This document shows positions 8,969 to 18,215 of a stretch of DNA of 64,000 bases, piece by piece. How positions within the stretch are numbered: position 1 is the first letter of the stretch; every line of letters begins with the position of its first letter. The stretch comes from Lachnospiraceae bacterium (lineage in GTDB: Bacteria > Bacillota > Clostridia > Lachnospirales > Lachnospiraceae), in NCBI GenBank assembly GCA_017619635.1, contig JAFZRZ010000040.1, positions 124,001 through 188,000 on the forward strand. Direction: 5' to 3'. Below the pieces are notes generated by a model that was given only the letters and a program-made list of their open reading frames with translations, was not told the DNA's origin and did not search any database. The translations under genes were made by a program, and so were the position numbers.

Positions 8969-11152
8969 ATGGAAAAGGAACATTCAGGACATAGTGTAGA
9001 TTTCAGGAGTACAAATTATCTCAAATTCCAGATCGCTTTCTTTGGCGGAGCGATAGCTGTTAATTTTATTCTGCCAAGAACGGCCGGATATCTGAATCTG
9101 CCACTTTATCTCGATAACGTCGGAACTCTATTTGCTGCAGTTTTGGGCGGTTATCTCCCGGGAATAGTGGTAGGTTATCTCAATAACATCATAAACATGC
9201 GCGGTAATCCGGGCAATGCTTATTATGTTGTTCTTTCCACAATGATAGCCGCATCAGGCACATATCTCGGACAAAAAGGATATTTTAAAAAATTCAGCAA
9301 AGCCCTTTTAACAATACCTGTATTTGCATTTATAGGTGGTGTCTTTGGCTCGATCCTCACCTACCTGTTATACGGATACGGGATGGGAGAAGGTATAAGC
9401 TCGCCCTTTGCAAGGTCTCTTCTTGAAAGCGGGAAGCTTAACGTGTTCTGGGCGCAGATGCTCTCAGACGTAGTCATAGATATCGTAGACAAGTCCATAA
9501 CCGTTGTACTTGCTTATTTAATAATAAAGCTTATCCCCGATAAGTTAAAACCCGGTCTGTGGCTCACAGGATGGCGCCAGTCGCCGCTTTCTGATGATGC
9601 GATAACAGATACAAAGAAAAACATTACAAGATCGTTCTCACTGCGTGGAAAGATCATTGCCATTATTTCCATAATAATGGTATGCGTTGCTGTTGTTACG
9701 ACCATCATAAGCTATATCCTTTATTATAACTTCTCGATGAATCAGTATACCAACAGCTGTACAAGCGTTGCGATGATAAGTGCCAAACAGATAGATCCCG
9801 AACAGATAGATGCGTATCTGTCTATGGGTGAATCACATCCTGATTACAAACGTATAGAGGACAGTCTCGACAGCATCAGACAGGGTAATCCCGATATAGA
9901 ATACATCTATGTTTACAAATTCAATGAAAATGATGTAGAGGTAGTTTTTGATCTTGATACTCCTGAGGTTAAAGGACAGGATCCCGGAACACACATAGAG
10001 ATAGAGGAATACCTGTTGCCGTACAAACAGGAATTGCTTGAAGGAAAAGCGATCGAACCTCTTTTGGATGATACTATATACGGTCGTTTACTGACAGTAT
10101 TTGAGCCTATATATGATTCCAAAGGTGAATGTGTATGTTATGCGGCTGCTGACATCAAGGTTGAGGATATCAAGCTTACCATCCTCAACTACATGACAAA
10201 GGTATTCTCATTATTCATGGGATTCTATATTTTCATACTTGCTCTGTGCATCTGGCTTGTTGATTATCATCTGATATATCCTATAGCAGCCATGACTCTT
10301 TCTGCACGTAAGTTTGCTTACGACAGTGAGGAGGCAAGAGAGGTAAGTGTTGACAGACTTCAGCATCTTGATATCTATACGGGTGATGAGATAGAAAACC
10401 TGTATGAATCACTTTCCAAAACGATAGCTGAAACAGTAGGTTATCTCGAAGATGTGGAAGCTAAAGGTGAAGAGATAGCCCATATGCAAAACGGTCTTAT
10501 CTATGTACTTGCCGACATGGTAGAGAGCAGGGATAAGAATACCGGTGATCATGTAAGAAAGACTGTGGCTTATGTTCGTCTTATAATGGAAAAGATGAAG
10601 GAAAAGGGAGTATATGCAGATATACTTACCGATGAATACATAGATGATGTTGCAAATTCAGCAGCTCTTCACGATGTCGGAAAGATAATGGTTTCCGATC
10701 TTATCCTCAATAAACCGTCAAGGCTCACTGATGAGGAATATGAGTTGATGAAGAAGCACACGACCGCAGGAAACAAGATAATAGCTAGTGCGATGTCTCT
10801 TGTTTCTGATACAGGTTATCTTAAAGAAGCAAAGAATCTTGCCACTTACCACCATGAGAGATGGGACGGCAAGGGATATCCGAGCGGTAAAGCAGGTGAG
10901 GACATACCTTTATCTGCACGTATAATGGCTGTAGCCGATGTTTTTGACGCACTTGTTTCCAAACGAAGCTATAAAGAGCCATTCACATTCGAGCAGTCAA
11001 TGAACATAATAAGTGAGGGGGCAGGAACACAGTTCGATCCCGTCATAGCAAATCTTTTTGTGGAGTCGGCTGATGAAGTAAGAAATGTTTCCATAGAGCA
11101 GAATTCTATGCTTAATAAGCTGCATGATTTCTCCGACAACTTCTCTTCATAG
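8969..11152 (+). CDS. ECF-S-like membrane sensor, Cache-like domain and HD-GYP c-di-GMP phosphodiesterase
   Basis: Predicted membrane receptor that hydrolyses cyclic di-GMP. The ATG at 8969 is chosen because GAGGTG lies six bases upstream. In the 727-residue protein, residues about 18-190 hold five or six membrane helices with the pattern LPLYLDNVGT followed by a glycine-rich LGGYLPGIVVGYL segment, resembling S components of ECF vitamin transporters. A further helix (about 230-252), an extracytoplasmic Cache/PAS-like region (about 253-405) and another helix follow. The HD-GYP domain has DHVRKT, HDVGK (His about 568) and HHERWDGKGYPSG, all intact. A GGDEF gene with a related sensor starts ten bases downstream. 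The ECF-S likeness is my reading of hydrophobic pattern and motif, not a search result. Confidence 0.85.
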   Translation: MEKEHSGHSVDFRSTNYLKFQIAFFGGAIAVNFILPRTAGYLNLPLYLDNVGTLFAAVLGGYLPGIVVGYLNNIINMRGNPGNAYYVVLSTMIAASGTYLGQKGYFKKFSKALLTIPVFAFIGGVFGSILTYLLYGYGMGEGISSPFARSLLESGKLNVFWAQMLSDVVIDIVDKSITVVLAYLIIKLIPDKLKPGLWLTGWRQSPLSDDAITDTKKNITRSFSLRGKIIAIISIIMVCVAVVTTIISYILYYNFSMNQYTNSCTSVAMISAKQIDPEQIDAYLSMGESHPDYKRIEDSLDSIRQGNPDIEYIYVYKFNENDVEVVFDLDTPEVKGQDPGTHIEIEEYLLPYKQELLEGKAIEPLLDDTIYGRLLTVFEPIYDSKGECVCYAAADIKVEDIKLTILNYMTKVFSLFMGFYIFILALCIWLVDYHLIYPIAAMTLSARKFAYDSEEAREVSVDRLQHLDIYTGDEIENLYESLSKTIAETVGYLEDVEAKGEEIAHMQNGLIYVLADMVESRDKNTGDHVRKTVAYVRLIMEKMKEKGVYADILTDEYIDDVANSAALHDVGKIMVSDLILNKPSRLTDEEYELMKKHTTAGNKIIASAMSLVSDTGYLKEAKNLATYHHERWDGKGYPSGKAGEDIPLSARIMAVADVFDALVSKRSYKEPFTFEQSMNIISEGAGTQFDPVIANLFVESADEVRNVSIEQNSMLNKLHDFSDNFSS

Positions 11153-11162
11153 GAAATGAGAT

Positions 11163-12509
11163 ATGAAAAACAAGCTTAATCGTACAACAAAATATCTTAT
11201 ATTGATCAGTATATTTTTGATCGCTGTTATCTTCACACTCGGTGTGGTACTTACGCAGAAGTCTTCCAATGCGATGAAATCACTTATCCGCTCAAGGATG
11301 CTTGATATATCAAACACAGCCGCAGCGATGTTGGACGGTGATGCTTTGGGTTCTATAGAAGCTGCAGATATCGATACGCCTCAGTATCAGTCAGTCTTAA
11401 AGACACTTACTTATTTCCAGGACAACATAGATCTTCAGTATATCTACTGTATAAGAGATATGGGAAATAAGAACTTTGTCTTTACCATAGATCCTACAGT
11501 AGATGATCCTGGAATATTCGGAGAACCCATCATTTATACGGATTCACTTTATCAGGCAAGCCTTGGAAAACCTTCCGTTGATGATCAGCCTTACGAAGAC
11601 AGATGGGGCAGGTTTTACAGCTCATATTCACCTGTATTTGATTCAAAAGGCAATGTATCCGGTATCGTTGCAGTTGATTTTTCTGCCGACTGGTATGATA
11701 AACAGATATCGGATCTCTACTATTGTATCGCCATCATCGGTACCATGACTCTTGCTTTAGGTATCGTTTTTGTCTTAATGGTCGCATCCAGATCAAGAAA
11801 GAGATATCTGGCACTGTATAAGGAGCTAAACGAGCTTTCAAACGGTATCGAGGATCTGGCTGATGAGCTTTCGGAATCACTTGGTGCGACTGTCGGAAAC
11901 GAACTGCTTCATAAGAGTCATCATATAGAGAATCATTCTCTTGATGAGATGAGTGTTCTTGGAGATAAGATTCATGATCTTCAGGAGTATATGAGAAAAC
12001 AGCTCAGCATAATCAGATCAAAGGCTTATGTTGATGAATCCACCGGACTTGATAACAGAACATCTTATCTTTCCTATATAGAAAGCGTGGATGAATGCAT
12101 ACAGAGGAATGATATAGAATTTGCCATAGGAATGTTCGATATAAACAGCTTAAAGGAGATAAACGATACACTCGGTCACGAAGTCGGTGATAAAGCCATC
12201 ATTAAGATCGCAAACATCTTAAAGCAGACTTTTGAAAGCGAGAAGATCTTCCGTATAGGAGGAGATGAGTTCGTAGTCATCCTGAAGGCTGATGATAATG
12301 AAATGGAAAGATATTTCAATCTTTTCGACGGTATCCTTGCAAAGGCAAATGAAAAAGATGATCTTAAAGTAGATGTATCCAAAGGTTTTGCCATATATGA
12401 CAATGAATATGACAGATCTTATAAGAGGACATTCGTACGTGCCGATTATGCGATGTATGCTGACAAGAAGGCATATTATGAGACTCACAGAGACAGAAGG
12501 CGCAACTGA
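11163..12509 (+). CDS. Cache-like membrane sensor with GGDEF diguanylate cyclase domain
   Basis: Predicted enzyme that makes cyclic di-GMP from two GTP. The 448-residue protein has an N-terminal membrane helix (about 9-31), an extracytoplasmic sensor (about 32-185), a second helix (about 188-212), a coiled-coil linker and a GGDEF domain (about 285-440). The active-site motif is RIGGDEF with the core near residue 365, and FDINSLKEINDTLGH provides metal- and base-binding residues, so it should be active. The inhibitory RxxD site is absent; the aligned residues read FESE, so simple product inhibition is not expected. The sensor shares QYIYCI and SPVFDSKGNVSGIVAVD-type patterns with the HD-GYP protein directly upstream, which suggests they answer the same cue in opposite directions. 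Confidence 0.87.
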   Translation: MKNKLNRTTKYLILISIFLIAVIFTLGVVLTQKSSNAMKSLIRSRMLDISNTAAAMLDGDALGSIEAADIDTPQYQSVLKTLTYFQDNIDLQYIYCIRDMGNKNFVFTIDPTVDDPGIFGEPIIYTDSLYQASLGKPSVDDQPYEDRWGRFYSSYSPVFDSKGNVSGIVAVDFSADWYDKQISDLYYCIAIIGTMTLALGIVFVLMVASRSRKRYLALYKELNELSNGIEDLADELSESLGATVGNELLHKSHHIENHSLDEMSVLGDKIHDLQEYMRKQLSIIRSKAYVDESTGLDNRTSYLSYIESVDECIQRNDIEFAIGMFDINSLKEINDTLGHEVGDKAIIKIANILKQTFESEKIFRIGGDEFVVILKADDNEMERYFNLFDGILAKANEKDDLKVDVSKGFAIYDNEYDRSYKRTFVRADYAMYADKKAYYETHRDRRRN

Positions 12510-12543
12510 TCTAAATAAATTGAACGAATAATCTGACAAATGG

Positions 12544-12572
12544 TTGACAGATCGTGATTTATAATATATACT
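12544..12572 (+). promoter_or_regulatory. SigA promoter of the his operon
   Basis: A perfect TTGACA (12544-12549), a 17-base spacer and TATACT (12567-12572) lie 63 bases before the hisZG start. The leader that follows is about 55 bases, too short for a typical T-box riboswitch. Confidence 0.85.
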
Positions 12573-12593
12573 ACACCAAAGTAGCACACTACC

Positions 12594-12638
12594 ATGCTAT
12601 CACATTACTACGCTAAAGTGAAACGAGGTTTATTATGA
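12594..12638 (+). other. Possible 14-codon upstream ORF in the his leader
   Basis: An ATG at 12594 opens a 14-codon frame (MLSHYYAKVKRGLL) whose TGA overlaps the hisZG ATG in an ATGA arrangement. It has one His codon and no clear ribosome binding site of its own. The overlap could couple translation, but chance is a real alternative. Confidence 0.25.
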
Positions 12639-14272
12639 AACAATTATTGCATACACCTGACGGTGTAAGAGATATATACGGTGCGGAATATGCCAAAAAA
12701 CTTGGCGTCGAGGATACGATCCACCAGATGTTTGTATCTTACGGATATGAGGATATCCAGACTCCCAGTTTTGAGTATTTCGATCTGTTCAGCGGAGATA
12801 TAGGAACAACAGATACCAACGGTCTTTATAAGTTCACTGACAATGACGGCCGTACAATGGTCTTAAGAAGCGATTTTACGCCTTCAATAGCAAGATGTGT
12901 GGCAAAGTACTTCATTGAGGATGAAAAGCCCGTAAGGCTCACATACAAAGGCAATGCATATGTCAATACTGCAAGTCTGCAGGGTAAGCTTAAAGAGAAT
13001 ACCCAGATGGGTGTTGAACTCATCGGTGAAGGAAGTGTTGAATCAGATGTCGAAGTTATCCGTCTTGCATGTGAATCATTAAAGGAATGCGGACTTAAGA
13101 AGTTTAAATTATGTATCGGAAATGTAGAGTTCTTTAAGGGACTGTGCGAGGAGCTTTCGATTGATGCTTCAACAGAGCTCACACTCCGTGATTATGTGTC
13201 CATAAAGAGTTTCTTTGATATAAAGGATTACATGGACAGCATCGGTCTTGACAAGAATGCCTGCGACAAGATACTAGCCATAAACGATCTTGTAGGCGGT
13301 ATGAGCTGTCTCGACAAGGCATATGAACTTGTAAACAATGAAAGATCAAGAGCAGCCGTAAACAGGCTCAAAGAAATATACAAAGCTGCATCAGAATGCG
13401 GTATCAGCGATCATATCTTCTTTGATCTTGGTATGCTTAGCAAATACAATTACTATACAGGAATGATCTTTAAAGGATACGCTATCGGTAACGGTGATGC
13501 TATCGTTAAGGGCGGAAGATATGACAATCTTTTGGGTCAGTTCGGAAAGGCTTCACCTGCAGTAGGCTTTGTCGTTATCGTAGATGACCTTATGAACGCT
13601 TTAAAGAAACAGGAAAGTCTTAAAGATGGTGATGACGGTTATCTTACATTTGCACTCACAAAAGGCAGACTTGCAAGCAAAACGCTTGAACTTCTCGAAA
13701 AGATAGGTATCACATGTGAGGAGATGAAGGATAAGGACACCAGAAAGCTCATTTTCGTCAATGAAGAGTTAAAGCTTAAGTTCTTCCTGTCTAAAGGTCC
13801 TGACGTGCCTACATACGTCGAATACGGCGCTGCAGACATAGGTGTTGTCGGCAAGGATACCATCATGGAGGAAGGCAGAAGGGTATATGAGGTCTTAGAT
13901 CTCGGTTTTGGCAAATGCCGTATGTGCGTATGCGGACCTCACGAAGCCAAAGAACTCTTAAAGCATCATGAGATGATAAGAGTATGTTCAAAGTATCCTG
14001 TGATTGCTAAAGATTATTTCCATAATAAGAAGCATCAGACTGTGGATATAATAAAATTAAACGGTTCCGTTGAGCTTGGACCGATAGTTGAACTCGGTGA
14101 TGTCATAGTTGATATTGTTGAGACTGGTTCAACACTTAGAGAAAACGGACTTGAGGTCTTAGAGGAGATCTGTGATCTTTCAGCCAGAATGATCGTTAAT
14201 CAGGTCAGCATGCAGATGCACGGAGACCGCATCAGAGAGATAATAAGCAAACTTAGAAATTGTGAAGGATAA
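12635..14272 (+). CDS. hisZG: HisZ-HisG fusion: ATP phosphoribosyltransferase with built-in regulatory subunit
   Basis: First enzyme of histidine synthesis, joining ATP and PRPP. The 545-residue frame contains two complete proteins. Residues about 1-325 are HisZ, the histidyl-tRNA-synthetase-like regulatory subunit (TPDGVRDIYGAE, LRSDFTPSIAR, KGGRYDNLLGQFG). Residues about 333-545 are the short-form catalytic HisG (LTKGRLASKTLELL, ADIGVVGKD, and the PRPP loop DIVETGSTLRENGLE). Short HisG normally needs a separate HisZ to form an octamer; here they are one chain with no stop or frameshift at the junction. The ribosome binding site is AACGAGG. hisD follows within five bases, confirming the pathway. 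Confidence 0.9.
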   Translation: MKQLLHTPDGVRDIYGAEYAKKLGVEDTIHQMFVSYGYEDIQTPSFEYFDLFSGDIGTTDTNGLYKFTDNDGRTMVLRSDFTPSIARCVAKYFIEDEKPVRLTYKGNAYVNTASLQGKLKENTQMGVELIGEGSVESDVEVIRLACESLKECGLKKFKLCIGNVEFFKGLCEELSIDASTELTLRDYVSIKSFFDIKDYMDSIGLDKNACDKILAINDLVGGMSCLDKAYELVNNERSRAAVNRLKEIYKAASECGISDHIFFDLGMLSKYNYYTGMIFKGYAIGNGDAIVKGGRYDNLLGQFGKASPAVGFVVIVDDLMNALKKQESLKDGDDGYLTFALTKGRLASKTLELLEKIGITCEEMKDKDTRKLIFVNEELKLKFFLSKGPDVPTYVEYGAADIGVVGKDTIMEEGRRVYEVLDLGFGKCRMCVCGPHEAKELLKHHEMIRVCSKYPVIAKDYFHNKKHQTVDIIKLNGSVELGPIVELGDVIVDIVETGSTLRENGLEVLEEICDLSARMIVNQVSMQMHGDRIREIISKLRNCEG

Positions 14273-14276
14273 AACT

Positions 14277-15569
14277 ATGAGAATTGTTAATCTAACTGAA
14301 GATACAAAAAATGATATATTAAAAAACCTCTTAAAGAGAAGTCCCAGTCAGTATACCGAATATGAAAAGACTGTTGCCGATATCCTTTCTGATGTAAAAG
14401 AAAAGGGTGATGAAGCTGTCTTTGAACTCACAAAGAGATTTGATAAATGGGATATAGATAAGACGAATGTAAAAGTTACAAAAGAAGAGATGGATGCTGC
14501 ATACAAGGCAGTAGATGCAGAGTTTATCGATGTTTTAAAAGAAGCAGCGCAAAATATAAGGATCTTCCACGAGAAACAGTTAAGAGACAGCTGGTTTTTC
14601 AGCAAGAAAGACGGTTCGATCCTTGGTCAGAAGATAACACCCATCGATTCTGTCGGATGTTATGCTCCCGGCGGAAAGGCATATTATCCAAGCAGCGTGC
14701 TTATGAACATCATCCCTGCAAAGGTTGCAGGTGTTGAAAGGATAGCTCTTGCAACGCCCGCTGTCGGCGGAGTTGTTCAGCCCGTCACACTTGTCGCCGC
14801 AGATATAGCTGGTGTTGACGAGATCTACAAGGTAGGAGGAGCTCAGGCTGTCGGTGCGTTTGCATACGGAACTGAATCGATCAAAAAAGTTGATAAGATA
14901 ACAGGTCCCGGCAACATCTTCGTTGCACTTGCCAAAAAGGCAGTATTTGGACAGGTTGGCATAGATTCTATCGCAGGTCCTAGTGAGATACTCGTTATCG
15001 CAGATGAGACCGCCAATCCCAGATATGTGGCTGCAGATCTCTTATCTCAGGCAGAACACGATGAACTTGCCAGTGCCATACTCCTTACGACCAGCAGCGA
15101 ATTTGCTTCTAAGGTAAGTGAAGAGGTTGACGGTTTTGTAAAGGAACTTGACAGAAGCGAGATAATAAAAAAATCACTTGATAACTACGGTTACATATTG
15201 GTCGGAGAGTCTATGGATGATATAATAGATGCAGCCAATGAGATAGCTAGTGAGCACGTTGAGATAATGACTAAGGATGCGGCACGTGTGATGACAAAAG
15301 TCAGAAATGCCGGTGCTATCTTTGTTGGTCCTTATTCTTCAGAACCGCTTGGTGATTATTTTGCAGGTCCAAATCACATTTTGCCGACCAACGGTACCGC
15401 AAAGTTCTTCTCGCCTTTAAATGTAGACGACTTTACAAAGAAGACGAGCATCATCAGTTACTCAGAAGAAGGTCTTCGTGCAGTACATGATAAGATAGAG
15501 TATTTTGCAAAGAAGGAATGTCTGACAGCACACGCCAATTCAATAGCTGTCAGATTTGAAGAAAGATAG
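14277..15569 (+). CDS. hisD: Histidinol dehydrogenase HisD
   Basis: NAD-dependent zinc enzyme that oxidises L-histidinol to L-histidine in the last two steps of the pathway. The 430-residue length is normal. Recognisable segments are VGCYAPGGKAYYPSSVLMN, KVGGAQAVGAFAYGT, ITGPGN, AGPSEILVIAD, the metal and base region LLSQAEHDE, and AGPNHILPT near the C-terminus. I use ATG 14277, with AAGGA eight bases upstream; the in-frame GTG at 14262 overlaps hisZG. hisB follows 47 bases downstream in the same operon. Confidence 0.95.
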   Translation: MRIVNLTEDTKNDILKNLLKRSPSQYTEYEKTVADILSDVKEKGDEAVFELTKRFDKWDIDKTNVKVTKEEMDAAYKAVDAEFIDVLKEAAQNIRIFHEKQLRDSWFFSKKDGSILGQKITPIDSVGCYAPGGKAYYPSSVLMNIIPAKVAGVERIALATPAVGGVVQPVTLVAADIAGVDEIYKVGGAQAVGAFAYGTESIKKVDKITGPGNIFVALAKKAVFGQVGIDSIAGPSEILVIADETANPRYVAADLLSQAEHDELASAILLTTSSEFASKVSEEVDGFVKELDRSEIIKKSLDNYGYILVGESMDDIIDAANEIASEHVEIMTKDAARVMTKVRNAGAIFVGPYSSEPLGDYFAGPNHILPTNGTAKFFSPLNVDDFTKKTSIISYSEEGLRAVHDKIEYFAKKECLTAHANSIAVRFEER

Positions 15570-15616
15570 CACTTATATATGTTTTGACTCAGTCAGTCAT
15601 CGAAATGGAGGATATC

Positions 15617-16201
15617 ATGAGAGAATCGACTGTTGAAAGAAACACGACAGAAACAAAGATAAAGATAGGTCTTAATATCGACGGAAGCGGCAGATCTAAC
15701 ATAGATACAGGCATCGGATTCTTTGATCACATGCTCGAGGGATTCGCAAAACACGGCCTTTTTGATCTTAATGTAAAGATAGACGGCGATCTTAAAGTGG
15801 ACTGCCACCACAGCATCGAGGATTGCGGAATAGTTCTCGGACAGGCTATTAAAGAGGCAGTCGGAGACAAGAAAGGTATAAAGAGATTCGGATATTTCAT
15901 CCTTCCAATGGATGATGCTTTAGCTCTTGTTTCAATAGATCTTGGAGGAAGGCCTTTCCTTAACTTTGAATGTGATTACAGCGTCGAAAAGTGCGGTGAT
16001 ATGGAGACAGATATGGTACGTGAGTTCTTCTATGCCGTAAGTTACAGCGCAATGATGAACATACACATAAAGATGCTAAACGGTGTCAATGCACATCACA
16101 TGACTGAAGCCATTTTCAAAGCTTTTGCGAAAGCTTTGGATCAGGCAACTTCTTTTGATGATAGAATAGACGGCGTTGCAAGTACAAAAGGAGTTATTTG
16201 A
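15617..16201 (+). CDS. hisB: Imidazoleglycerol-phosphate dehydratase HisB
   Basis: Manganese-dependent dehydratase converting imidazole-glycerol phosphate to imidazole-acetol phosphate. The 194-residue monofunctional form starts MRESTVERNTTETKI at ATG 15617, with GGAGG five bases upstream. The diagnostic metal motifs are FFDHMLEGFAKHG, CHHSIEDCGI and NAHHMTEAIFKAFA. A TTG at 15584 is in frame but has no family support. hisIE starts three bases after the stop. Confidence 0.95.
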   Translation: MRESTVERNTTETKIKIGLNIDGSGRSNIDTGIGFFDHMLEGFAKHGLFDLNVKIDGDLKVDCHHSIEDCGIVLGQAIKEAVGDKKGIKRFGYFILPMDDALALVSIDLGGRPFLNFECDYSVEKCGDMETDMVREFFYAVSYSAMMNIHIKMLNGVNAHHMTEAIFKAFAKALDQATSFDDRIDGVASTKGVI

Positions 16202-16204
16202 TAT

Positions 16205-17494
16205 ATGTATATAAAAAAGATGATCCCGGCAATATATCTTTACGATAAGAAAGCCGTAAAAGGATTGAATGATCATGAGATACTGAATGATGATCCCATA
16301 GGACTTGCAAAGTCTTATGCTTCAAATGATTCGGATGCCATATTTGTATTTGATCTTTCACCCGATGAAGACAAAGCTCATGAGGATGCTCTTGATTGTA
16401 TAAAGGAGATATGTGAAGCGGTAAATATCCCTGTATACGGTGCCGGAAACGTTAAACGTATGGAAGATATCAAAAAGCTTCTATATGCAGGCTGCGACAA
16501 GGCAACACTTAACTTTTCAAAAGAAGGCAATGTCTCTATAACAAAGGAAGTATCCGATAAATTCGGCAAGGATAAGATAATAGTTGCGGTAAAGAATTCA
16601 GAGGAACTTTCCGCATATGTCGATCTTATCGAACAGTATGCGCATTCAATACTGTTTTTGTATCATAAAGAGATAATAGAAGCTGCTGAGCTTACAAAGC
16701 TTCCATATATAGCAATGTTACCTGAAACTGGTCTGGATAAGCTTTTGGAGATGTTCTCACATGAGAATATCGTGGGAATAAGCGGTGATGTCATAACAGA
16801 TAATGTAGCAAATATAAGAAATCTTAAAGATATCCTTGAGGAAAACGGTATCAAGACTACACGTAAAACAATAGCAGTTGCGTGGAGTGAGCTTAAAAAG
16901 AACAATGACGGCATGGTGCCTGTTGTAGTCCAGGACGTTAAGACCGATGAGGTTTTGATGGTCGCATACATGAATGAAGAAGCATACATCAAGACCCTTG
17001 AGACAGGAACGATGACCTACTGGAGCAGATCAAGAAATGAACTCTGGATTAAAGGTGAGTCTTCCGGACATTATCAGTACCTTCAGTCGATGTATCTTGA
17101 CTGTGACTCTGACACGCTTCTTTGTAAGGTAATACAGGTAGGTGCTGCGTGTCATACAGGAAACAGATCATGCTTCTTTAATGAGCTTTACAGCAAGGAT
17201 ATAAGACAGGAACACAACCCCGTTAAGGTATTCGAGGAAGTATTTAATGTAATAAAAGACCGTAAGGTAAATCCCAAGGAAGGTTCTTATACCAATTATC
17301 TGTTTGACAAGGGTATCGACAAGATATTAAAGAAACTTGGAGAGGAAGCGACCGAGATAGTGATCGCAGCCAAGAATCCCAACCCCAATGAGATCAAATA
17401 TGAGATAAGCGATTTCCTTTATCACTGCATGGTCTTAATGGCCGAAAAGGAAGTCACCTGGGAAGAGATATGCGAGGAACTCGCAAAAAGATAA
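16205..17494 (+). CDS. hisIE: Degenerate HisF-like barrel fused to HisIE (cyclohydrolase/pyrophosphohydrolase)
   Basis: Bifunctional second and third steps of histidine synthesis with an extra N-terminal domain. Residues about 1-218 align by eye with HisF/HisA barrels (start MIPAIYL, then AVKG, PIGLAKSYA, FDLSP, IPVYGAGN, EDIKKLLYAGCDKATLN). However, the first catalytic Asp of HisF (usually in IPCLDV) is Tyr at residue 11, and the second Asp region reads LFLYHKE, so it should be inactive. Residues about 222-325 are HisI (TYWSRSR, LDCDSD, ACHTGNRSC zinc ligands). Residues about 330-429 are HisE (LGEEATEIVIAAKN). HisA, HisF, HisH and HisC are not in this operon. AAGGAG lies eleven bases before the start. 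Confidence 0.9.
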   Translation: MYIKKMIPAIYLYDKKAVKGLNDHEILNDDPIGLAKSYASNDSDAIFVFDLSPDEDKAHEDALDCIKEICEAVNIPVYGAGNVKRMEDIKKLLYAGCDKATLNFSKEGNVSITKEVSDKFGKDKIIVAVKNSEELSAYVDLIEQYAHSILFLYHKEIIEAAELTKLPYIAMLPETGLDKLLEMFSHENIVGISGDVITDNVANIRNLKDILEENGIKTTRKTIAVAWSELKKNNDGMVPVVVQDVKTDEVLMVAYMNEEAYIKTLETGTMTYWSRSRNELWIKGESSGHYQYLQSMYLDCDSDTLLCKVIQVGAACHTGNRSCFFNELYSKDIRQEHNPVKVFEEVFNVIKDRKVNPKEGSYTNYLFDKGIDKILKKLGEEATEIVIAAKNPNPNEIKYEISDFLYHCMVLMAEKEVTWEEICEELAKR

Positions 17495-17498
17495 AAAT

Positions 17499-17537
17499 AA
17501 AGGAAAAGATTCTGATCAACAGTTTCTTTTCCTTTTT
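17499..17537. terminator. Bidirectional terminator between hisIE and tetR
   Basis: An 11-bp stem (AAAGGAAAAGA paired with TCTTTTCCTTT) has flanking A and T runs, so it can serve both converging genes. Confidence 0.85.
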
Positions 17538-17542
17538 TAATA

Positions 17543-18145
17543 CTATTCAGTTTCAAACTGATCGATTATACTGTTTATCGCTTTATAAAGATATGGTTTT
17601 AATTCATCGATCTTCACCGGCTGATCATAAAGGATGGAAGAGTAGATGGAAGAACCTGTCAGTTCTATTATCATATACATCATAAGACGCGGATTCTTTA
17701 TCTCATCACCTATATCCTTTAAAAGACTTTCCGATGCTTCCTTGATCGAACTCTCTTCATTTACAACAGTGCTTTCCATTGCATATCTTGAAAATCCAAG
17801 ACCAAGATTCTTTGATATGAACATCAAAAGAACCTTATCCTCAGTCAGCGAATCTATTATATCATTGATTACAAATAAGATCCTGGCTCTGTATCCTTCT
17901 ACAACGTTTTTGTGCATATGCTCGAGTGCATCATCAAAAAGCTTGCTGGCTCTGTGAACAACGAGTTTGTTGTTGATATCATACTTATCTTTAAAATACA
18001 GATAAAATGTTCCTTTTGCCACACCTGCCTGTTCAACAATATCCGATATTGATGTATTGTGTATGCCTTTTTCTGTGAACAGTTTAAACGCCGTATCCAG
18101 TAAGGATTCTCTTTTTTTCAGCTTGTTTTCTTCAGCTTTTCCCAT
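17543..18145 (-). CDS. TetR-family transcriptional repressor
   Basis: One-component regulator of 200 residues. The N-terminal helix-turn-helix has the TetR signature TSISDIVEQAGVAKGTFYLYFKDKYD-type layout at about residues 30-55; the C-terminal 140 residues form the divergent ligand-binding half. I choose ATG 18145; the TTG at 18154 has its AAAGG directly abutting it. It is transcribed away from an MMPL transporter gene, and two inverted repeats lie in the shared region (18217-18287). It most likely represses the transporter and perhaps itself. The inducing ligand is unknown. Confidence 0.88.
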   Translation of the reverse strand: MGKAEENKLKKRESLLDTAFKLFTEKGIHNTSISDIVEQAGVAKGTFYLYFKDKYDINNKLVVHRASKLFDDALEHMHKNVVEGYRARILFVINDIIDSLTEDKVLLMFISKNLGLGFSRYAMESTVVNEESSIKEASESLLKDIGDEIKNPRLMMYMIIELTGSSIYSSILYDQPVKIDELKPYLYKAINSIIDQFETE

Positions 18146-18215
18146 GTTTTTCAACCTTTCTTTAGACTATTAAAACACCAAATTTATAAAAAATCAATAA
18201 ACTCGAAGAAAATTA

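Noticed and set aside
12510..12634. T-box riboswitch or His attenuator upstream of hisZG
   Set aside because: The leader after the predicted transcript start is only about 55 bases, and the short upstream ORF has one His codon, so neither model fits well.
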